This document shows, in pieces, positions 58,603-64,000 of a stretch of DNA of 64,000 bases. Under the pieces are notes generated by a model. It had not been told where the DNA came from, ran no database searches, and worked only from the letters and a program-made list of their open reading frames with translations. The stretch spans positions 158,596-222,595 of the forward strand of contig CBFIIW010000003.1 of the NCBI GenBank assembly GCA_965662775.1, given 5' to 3'. The position numbers and the translations under genes are program-made. How positions within the stretch are numbered: position 1 is the first letter of the stretch; every line of letters starts with the position of its first letter. This DNA is from UBA7985 sp002690455. Lineage in GTDB: Bacteria > Pseudomonadota > Alphaproteobacteria > UBA7985.

Positions 58603-60147
58603 TCAGAGCAATTTACCCGGATTAAACCGGTTGTCCGGGTCGAGCGTCGCCTTGAGTTGACGCATGAGTGACAGGCCCACCGGGTCGGCTGTCCGGGCTA
58701 ATTCTGCGCGCTTTAGCTGCCCGATGCCATGCTCAGCTGAAATCGACCCTCCCATAGACCCGACAAGATCGTGGAAGGCGGCATTGATATTCGACCATGC
58801 AGCGAGGAAGTGCGCTTCGCGCTCCGGGTCGCCGATCGAGGCGACGGGTGGGCACAGGTTGAAGTGAAGATTGCCGTCACCGAGGTGACCGAAGGGCACC
58901 GGGCGGCTGCCTGGATACAGGCTTTCGAGTAGGGCTGAGCCTTGCTCGATCAATGCGGGAATCTGCGCAACCGGCACCGAAATATCGTGCTTGATGGATG
59001 GCCCTGCGCGGGTTTCGGCCTCTGGCACACCCTCGCGGATTTGCCATAGCGCCCGCGCCTGGTCGCTGGTCTGGGCTATGACACCGTCTTGGACGATCCC
59101 AGCCTGCAAGGCATCATTCAGCAGGGCATCGACAGTTTCGTTGATCTGACCGCGTTCGTCGAAAACACCAACTTCCAGCAGCAATGACCAGGGCGGCGTC
59201 ATGGGGAGGGGTGGGCGCAGGCCGCTAATCAGGCTTAGCGCTTGCTCGACGGCTATCCGTGGCATGATCTCTCCTGCCATGACAGCTTCGCCCAATTGAC
59301 CGCGGAAGGCATTGAGCGCTGCCAGACATGCAGCGGGACTTGCACACGCCAGCCAGAGTGTGACCCGGTCGCGTGGGCGAGGGAAGAGCTTGAGCACAGC
59401 GCGGGTGATGATACCGAGCGATCCTTCGGCACCGATGAACAGGTTTTTGAGATCGTAGCCGGTGTTGTCCTTACGCAGGCGGTTTAGACCGTTCCAGATT
59501 CGGCCGTCGGCGAGCACCACTTCGAGCCCCAAAACCAGGTCACGCATGTTGCCGTACTTCAAGACGTTGATGCCGCCTGCGTTGGTTGACAAGTTTCCCC
59601 CTATGCGACAGGTGCCCTCAGCGCCAAGCGACAGCGGGAACAGTCGGTCTTCGGCTTCGGCCGCTTGCTGAGCATGGGCCAGGATGCACCCGGTTTGAAC
59701 CAGCATCGTATTTCCGACGGGATCGACGTCTTCGACTGCGCCCATACGGTCAAGCGAAAGCACAATCTCGCGGCTCGGTTGTGTGGGAACGGAGCCACCC
59801 ACCAGACCGGTATTGCCACTTTGCGGGGTGATCGATACCCCGTGCCGGGCACAGACTTTGACCGCCTCAGCCACCAAGTCAGTGCTGTCTGGCCGGACAA
59901 CAGCCAGCGCATCGCTGGGGTATTTTTTCCGCCAGTCGAGGGTATAGGCAGCCTTGGCATCCGGGTCGGTCAGAACGGCTGCCGGGCCAAGGCGCTGCAC
60001 CAGATCTTCAACCAGACCGGTGGGAGATGATTTGCGAGGGGACAGGGTGTTTCGCGCTCCTGCGGCCGGGGCGGGGGGGGCGGCCGGGTTTAGTGGGATG
60101 GATAGGGAATGCACCGGGTTCAGCTGAGCTAAACCTGGTTCAGGCAT
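58603..60147 (-). CDS. FAD-linked oxidase, D-2-hydroxyacid (2-hydroxyglutarate/lactate) dehydrogenase type
   Basis: 514-residue flavoprotein of the FAD_binding_4/FAD-oxidase_C family, like D-2-hydroxyglutarate or D-lactate dehydrogenase. VVRPDSTDLVAEAVKVCARHGV (about 83-104), PQSGNTGLVGGSVP (about 107-120) and GAEGTCRIGGNLSTNAGGIN (about 174-193) bind FAD; the metal/substrate region FGHLGDGNLHFNL near 410 and EHGIGQLKR near 475 are intact. It has an unusual N-terminal extension of about 45 residues with an eight-C run in the DNA. It overlaps the upstream Sua5 stop by 8 bases. The exact hydroxyacid is not decided. Confidence 0.85.
   Translation of the reverse strand: MPEPGLAQLNPVHSLSIPLNPAAPPAPAAGARNTLSPRKSSPTGLVEDLVQRLGPAAVLTDPDAKAAYTLDWRKKYPSDALAVVRPDSTDLVAEAVKVCARHGVSITPQSGNTGLVGGSVPTQPSREIVLSLDRMGAVEDVDPVGNTMLVQTGCILAHAQQAAEAEDRLFPLSLGAEGTCRIGGNLSTNAGGINVLKYGNMRDLVLGLEVVLADGRIWNGLNRLRKDNTGYDLKNLFIGAEGSLGIITRAVLKLFPRPRDRVTLWLACASPAACLAALNAFRGQLGEAVMAGEIMPRIAVEQALSLISGLRPPLPMTPPWSLLLEVGVFDERGQINETVDALLNDALQAGIVQDGVIAQTSDQARALWQIREGVPEAETRAGPSIKHDISVPVAQIPALIEQGSALLESLYPGSRPVPFGHLGDGNLHFNLCPPVASIGDPEREAHFLAAWSNINAAFHDLVGSMGGSISAEHGIGQLKRAELARTADPVGLSLMRQLKATLDPDNRFNPGKLL
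60073..60080 (-). repeat. Homopolymer of eight C (G on plus strand) in the oxidase N-terminus
   Basis: Eight identical bases within the first 30 codons. A change of length would shift the frame. Confidence 0.8.
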
Positions 60148-61171
60148 GGTTCTCGGCGCTGCTCGCCCCGTTGGTTGCTGATCCTATGGCTGAACCAGCG
60201 GCTGCTCGACGGAGACGATCGTTGATCGCCGCACCCAGCCCAGTAGCTGGAATCGGCGCAACGACGATAGCGTTGGGGCGGAGGGCGTCAAGTCGATGCA
60301 GTGCCGCGAATAGCCCGGCCGCGGCTTCGGTCGTTGACCCCTGGGTGCTGAGAATTTCCAGCGCTGCAGCCGCCTCGAAGCCTGCTGGGTCGTCGAAAAT
60401 CAGCGCAGCCTGACGGGGCGTGGCTGTGGTTGCGTTCAGGATCAGTGGCACGGCAGGCGCGTAGTGTCGCGTCATCTGTCCTGGTGCAGACTTGACCGCC
60501 GGGTCGGTGTCCTCGACCAGCGCCTGGCCGAGAACGGCTTCAACATCAGCCTGCGCGATGGCGCCATGGCGGAGCAGGCGCGGTTCTTGGGGTGACGAGA
60601 GGTCAACCACCGTGCTCTCCAGTCCGGCGATACAGGGGCCATCGTCGAGGATCAGGGCCAGATGCGGCGGAGGGTTTTGTCCGTTCGGGATAAAGCCAGC
60701 TTCGACATGCGCCGCTGACGTCGGTGATAACCTGCCAGAGGGGTTGGCGCTGGGGGCGACGATGCCGGCGGGGAAGCTGGCGAGCAGACGGCTGAAGCCC
60801 GCCGATACCTTTGGCACGCGCACGGCCTGCGTTGAAAGCCCGGCGCTGGCCAAGGTGGCAACGGGGCAGCCGTTGCATCGGGGTAAAACAAGCGTCAGCG
60901 GTCCTGGCCAGAAGGCAGCGGCCAGCGCCTTTGCCTGTTGATTGGCATCGACCACGGCGAAGGCCGCTTCGGCGTCGGCATAATGCGCAATCAATGGGTT
61001 AAAGTGAGGGCGGCCCTTGGTCTCGTAGATGCGTGCGACGGCCAGCGGATTTCCAGCATCAGCCCCAAGTCCATAGACTGTCTCGGTGGCGAAGGCGACG
61101 AGCTGCCCCTGCGCAAGGCAGTTCGCTGCGCGTTTCAGGATCTCTGGGCTGCTGGGCTGGCGAAGGGTCAT
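60140..61171 (-). CDS. L-threonylcarbamoyladenylate synthase (Sua5 type)
   Basis: First step of t6A modification in tRNA: forms threonylcarbamoyl-AMP. The YrdC domain (about 10-200) contains FATETVYGLGADA (about 28-40), KGRPHFNPLI (about 51-60) with the KR/SxN pattern, and PSANPSGRLSPTSAAHV (about 138-154). The extra Sua5 domain (about 230-343) makes 343 residues, the longer form. The stop overlaps the start of the FAD oxidase. An unusual pyrimidine-rich leader precedes it. Confidence 0.93.
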   Translation of the reverse strand: MTLRQPSSPEILKRAANCLAQGQLVAFATETVYGLGADAGNPLAVARIYETKGRPHFNPLIAHYADAEAAFAVVDANQQAKALAAAFWPGPLTLVLPRCNGCPVATLASAGLSTQAVRVPKVSAGFSRLLASFPAGIVAPSANPSGRLSPTSAAHVEAGFIPNGQNPPPHLALILDDGPCIAGLESTVVDLSSPQEPRLLRHGAIAQADVEAVLGQALVEDTDPAVKSAPGQMTRHYAPAVPLILNATTATPRQAALIFDDPAGFEAAAALEILSTQGSTTEAAAGLFAALHRLDALRPNAIVVAPIPATGLGAAINDRLRRAAAGSAIGSATNGASSAENHA

Positions 61172-61579
61172 GGTTCCGTACAGGGGCGTCTGGAGCGAGG
61201 GACAGGAAGGGAAGAAAGGGAAGGGAAACGTGGGGCAGGAAGCGACCGAAAGAAACGGGCCAAGAAGTGAATCAGGTTCAAGGATAACGACTGGGCGGCT
61301 GGTCCTGAATACCGGAAAGCCATTGCCCGCCGAACGATAAAGGAAGCAAAACTCACGAGCGGCCTATCTGCGGGCCATGCCCTGTGTTCCAGGTATCGGA
61401 GTACTGCGCACTTTAGGACCTGCACGTTGGCTTGTCATCTGTACCTCTGTCAATCGAGAGCGGTGCCCTCACAGCGCGACCAACAAGCTGGAATGTGGAA
61501 ATTTTTGGTATGCCCCCTAGCCGAGCGACGATTGGAAGGTTAAGCCTGCCCTGCAATAAGTCTGGTCAGGGGGATATCA
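61172..61579. other. Divergent intergenic region of sua5 and thioesterase genes
   Basis: 408 bases with no gene that I can support. The part 61190-61268 is almost all purine on the plus strand (pyrimidine in the sua5 leader). The remainder shows no tRNA, terminator or clear operator. Promoters for both sides must lie here. Confidence 0.4.
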
Positions 61580-62110
61580 GTGGGTTTTGACGCGAATGCG
61601 GTGAGGGCGGCGGCCCAGTCCGGTTTTGCGCTGGACGGCAAGGTTCTGCCCGACTGGATCGATTACAACGGTCATATGAACGTTGCCTACTATTTGGTGG
61701 CGTTTGATGCCGGTCTCGATGCTTTTGTCGACGCCCTTGATTTCGGTGAAGAAGCGCGGATGCGCACTCAGATGACGACGATGACCCTCGAAGGCCACGT
61801 CCAGTACCTTGGTGAGTTAATGGAAGGCCAGACTTACCGGTTGCGCAATCAGCTTTACGACTACGACACAAAGCGCATGCATCTGATACAGCACATGTTC
61901 GGTGTGAATGAAGATGGCAGCGAATTTCTCTCGGCGACCATGGAATGGATGAGCCTGTCGGTTTCGCTGGAAACCCGGCGGTCGGCGCCCTTCCATGCCG
62001 ATGTGATGGAAGCCCTTGCCGTCGTTTGGCATGAACACAAGGACTGGGAGCAGCCGGACTGGGTCCAGCGCTCCATCGGGCTGCCGCCGGGCAAGTCTAT
62101 GGTCCGTTGA
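61580..62110 (+). CDS. Hotdog thioesterase, betainyl-CoA thioesterase-like
   Basis: 176-residue hotdog-fold thioesterase. LPDWIDYNGHMNVAYYLVAF (about 24-43) is the signature seen in the thioesterase domain of carnitine catabolism (CdhB and fusions with L-carnitine dehydrogenase), and PDWVQRSIGLPPGK near the end also matches this group. The reaction there is betainyl-CoA to glycine betaine. GTG start with GGGGGAT before it. No carnitine dehydrogenase is next to it. Other acyl-CoA thioesters are possible. The ClC gene follows by 24 bases. Confidence 0.7.
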   Translation: MGFDANAVRAAAQSGFALDGKVLPDWIDYNGHMNVAYYLVAFDAGLDAFVDALDFGEEARMRTQMTTMTLEGHVQYLGELMEGQTYRLRNQLYDYDTKRMHLIQHMFGVNEDGSEFLSATMEWMSLSVSLETRRSAPFHADVMEALAVVWHEHKDWEQPDWVQRSIGLPPGKSMVR

Positions 62111-62134
62111 GGATCATCGCGCAGAACAGAACCC

Positions 62135-63922
62135 ATGGCAGACCCAACCACCCGCTCCACCGCTTCGCCTCATCTGGCATTTCGCCAGCGAGGACTGGTG
62201 ACGGCCATGGCGCTTGCGGTCATTGTGGGTGGGTTGGTCGGGCTGGCGGCGGTGGTGTTTCTGGAGCTGATTGCCTGGACCCAGTGGCTGGCACTGGGCA
62301 CACGCGAAGAGCTGCTGATTTCCGGTTTGAATCAGGATCACTGGTGGCGGCGAATGGTGGCACCGGTGGTCGGCGGGATCATCGTGGGTGGTTTGATGCT
62401 GGTGCTTTATCCAGGCCTGCCGCGTCCGCCAGGAGTGGCGCATGTCATTGCAGCATCAGCTCTTCGCCGCGGGACCATGAGTTCCCGTGACGGGATCAAG
62501 GCGGCGGCGCTGAACGCGATTTCTCTGGGTTTTGGAGCCTCCGTGGGGCGAGAGGGTCCGATGGTGCATTGGGGTGCCACGATTGGGGCTTGGGGTGCTC
62601 GGGCGCTGGGGCTGGATCCCAGGATCCGACGGACGCTGCTTGCCTGTGGTGTTTCGGCGGCTGTGGCGGCGTCGTTCAATGCGCCGCTGGCCGGTGTGTT
62701 CTTTGCGCTGGAGGTCGTGGTTGGACATTACGCCTTTTCCGTTTTTGCCCCCTGTGTGCTTGCCGCACTGACCGCCACGCTGGTCGGCCGCGCGGTCCGG
62801 GGAGACGATCCGGCCTTTGTGATGCCGGAAATTGTCATTGCAGGGCCGATAGACTTTCCGCTGTTTGGCGCGCTGGGTGGGGTCAGTGGGCTCATGGCGG
62901 TTCTGTTCATCTTCATGAGCTTCCGCATTGTTCGACTGGCGGAACAGCTCCGTCTGCCCTGGTGGTGTCGTCCGGCGATAGCCGGGTTGATTGTCGGGCT
63001 GATTGCTATCCAACTACCGCAGGTGCTGGGAATTGGTTACGAAGCAACGCAATTGGCGCTCGCCGGGCAGTACGGTTTGTTGCTCCTTGTCTCTATCCTG
63101 GCGGGCAAGATTATCTGTGCGACAGCCTGCCAGGGGTTGGGCTTTGGTGGTGGAGTTTTTTCTCCATCGCTACTCATTGGTGCAGCTCTGGGGGCCGTAT
63201 TTGGGCGACTTGTTGGTTGGTTACCGTGGGAGACGTCTGAGGCATCGGCTTACGCAATCGTCGGTATGGGCGCAGTTGCCGCTGCGGTGCTCGGTGCGCC
63301 GATTTCGACAGTGCTTATGGTGTTTGAGTTGACGGGGTCGTATCCGATGGCGGTGGGATCCATGGTAGCCGTTGTTTTTGCTGTCGGCTTATCGCGAACC
63401 CTGACCGGGCATTCGTTTTTCACGCGTCAGCTGCAAATGATGGGGCACGATATCCGGGACGGGAAAGATATTTCGTTGTTGCGGAATACGCAGGTGTCAG
63501 AGGTCCTTGATGAGGAACCCGACACGGTGGCTCCAGATCTGCCAGCGCCAGCAACCTTGGATGCTGTGATTTCCAGTCGGTGGGGCCGGGTGTTCGTTAT
63601 CGATGCAGAGCAGCGCCTGCAGGGCTTCATCACGCTTGAAACCTCGCGCAGTGCCTTCGATGATGCGGGAAAGACAGCAGCAGATCTGGCGGTACCCGCT
63701 TTGTCAGTGACTTCAGCTTGCGACTTGACCACCGCGATGAAGCGCTTTGTGGAGAAAGGCGAGGCTCATGTGCCGGTGATCAAGGACGAGTCGAGCCAGC
63801 GGCTGATCGGGGTGATTCATGACTTCGACGTCTCATATGCTTACCACCGGGCTATGCTGGTCGCTGAAGGTCAGGAAGAACTGCCAGAGGCGGCCCCCTG
63901 GACCCGGGACGATAAGGCGTAG
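62135..63922 (+). CDS. ClC-family chloride channel/transporter with C-terminal CBS domains
   Basis: 595 residues: ten or more membrane helices (about 20-430) and a cytosolic CBS pair (about 450-580). Core motifs: SVGREGPMVHWG with the gating Glu (about 131-143), SFNAPLAGVFFALE (about 174-187), GFGGGVFSPSLLIGAALG (about 338-355). The GSGIP helix of E. coli ClcA is replaced by PPGVAHVI, and the residue matching the proton glutamate E203 appears to be Val. It may therefore be a channel or fluoride/other anion relative; the name is family level only. It is the second gene of a short plus-strand unit. Confidence 0.85.
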   Translation: MADPTTRSTASPHLAFRQRGLVTAMALAVIVGGLVGLAAVVFLELIAWTQWLALGTREELLISGLNQDHWWRRMVAPVVGGIIVGGLMLVLYPGLPRPPGVAHVIAASALRRGTMSSRDGIKAAALNAISLGFGASVGREGPMVHWGATIGAWGARALGLDPRIRRTLLACGVSAAVAASFNAPLAGVFFALEVVVGHYAFSVFAPCVLAALTATLVGRAVRGDDPAFVMPEIVIAGPIDFPLFGALGGVSGLMAVLFIFMSFRIVRLAEQLRLPWWCRPAIAGLIVGLIAIQLPQVLGIGYEATQLALAGQYGLLLLVSILAGKIICATACQGLGFGGGVFSPSLLIGAALGAVFGRLVGWLPWETSEASAYAIVGMGAVAAAVLGAPISTVLMVFELTGSYPMAVGSMVAVVFAVGLSRTLTGHSFFTRQLQMMGHDIRDGKDISLLRNTQVSEVLDEEPDTVAPDLPAPATLDAVISSRWGRVFVIDAEQRLQGFITLETSRSAFDDAGKTAADLAVPALSVTSACDLTTAMKRFVEKGEAHVPVIKDESSQRLIGVIHDFDVSYAYHRAMLVAEGQEELPEAAPWTRDDKA

Positions 63923-63924
63923 AG

Positions 63925-63976
63925 TGCGCGTGGGAGATTTGTAAGCCGCGAAGCGGCGTCAAATCGAGCGCGCCAC
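63925..63976 (-). repeat. 52-base dispersed repeat, copy B
   Basis: Reverse complement of 23228-23279 with no mismatch over 52 bases. It lies directly after the ClC gene stop, 3' of a gene like copy A. Confidence 0.9.
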
Positions 63977-64000
63977 TCCTGGTAAAGGACCGTTATAGCG

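Noticed and set aside
61168..61425. Minus-strand frame of 85 codons upstream of sua5
   Set aside because: It coincides with the pyrimidine-rich tract and gives a low-complexity product.

Overview
The window is a chromosomal segment of an alphaproteobacterium, moderately high in G+C by eye. The evidence is the run rph-rdgB-hemW-rsmI-yraN-gshB, the hrcA-grpE-dnaK-dnaJ group, DUF2244, DUF2007, SirB1-type and DUF962 genes, and a probable 6S RNA beside 5-formyl-THF cyclo-ligase. Genes for glycine betaine and dimethylglycine breakdown suggest a marine or osmolyte-using heterotroph; the genus cannot be named from this sequence. No rRNA, tRNA, CRISPR array, prophage or insertion sequence was seen.

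Layout: (1) 1-9304, minus strand: a tight block of ten genes from RNase PH down to a truncated ispH, covering RNA maturation, nucleotide sanitation, glutathione synthesis, an MFS transporter and ComM. A TauD-type dioxygenase follows at 9366-10208. (2) 10316-15563, plus strand: hrcA, grpE, dnaK and dnaJ, then two small membrane-anchored proteins. (3) 16806-18964, minus: leuB-asd. (4) 19243-20632, plus: a frameshifted SH3-domain gene and a small lipoprotein. (5) 20930-36613: a one-carbon/methylamine region. It holds a homocysteine methyltransferase, an unknown protein, a FadH-type reductase, DsbB, a damaged DUF1801 gene, a TIM-barrel protein and an outer-membrane protein. Its core is a LysR-flanked operon of two dimethylglycine/sarcosine dehydrogenase-type proteins and an MttB-family methyltransferase, closed by a clear terminator. 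(6) 36660-51711: housekeeping genes (polyprenyl synthase, dapB, yebC, galU, 6S RNA-fthC-ymdB, gluQRS, gor, yedK, glmU, glmS). (7) 51763-63922: membrane proteins, an Lrp regulator, msrA, an rRNA/tRNA-type methyltransferase, an orphan TAXI binding protein, an M23 peptidase, Sua5 with an FAD oxidase, a betainyl-CoA-thioesterase-like protein and a ClC channel with CBS domains.

How the parts may work together: the operon at 29101-35585, the homocysteine methyltransferase at 20930 and the cyclo-ligase at 43147 could strip N-methyl groups from betaine or dimethylglycine and pass them to methionine or tetrahydrofolate. This is inference from family membership and gene order.

The less ordinary observations are: a pentanucleotide repeat whose loss of one copy would repair the SH3 gene; a 52-base sequence present twice in inverse orientation 40 kb apart; a predicted leaderless hrcA transcript; a DUF1801 gene whose start seems to have been lost by one base change that also altered its neighbour's stop; a probable 6S RNA; and an MttB-like gene without a visible corrinoid partner. 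I did not find a clearly new defence or mobile system.
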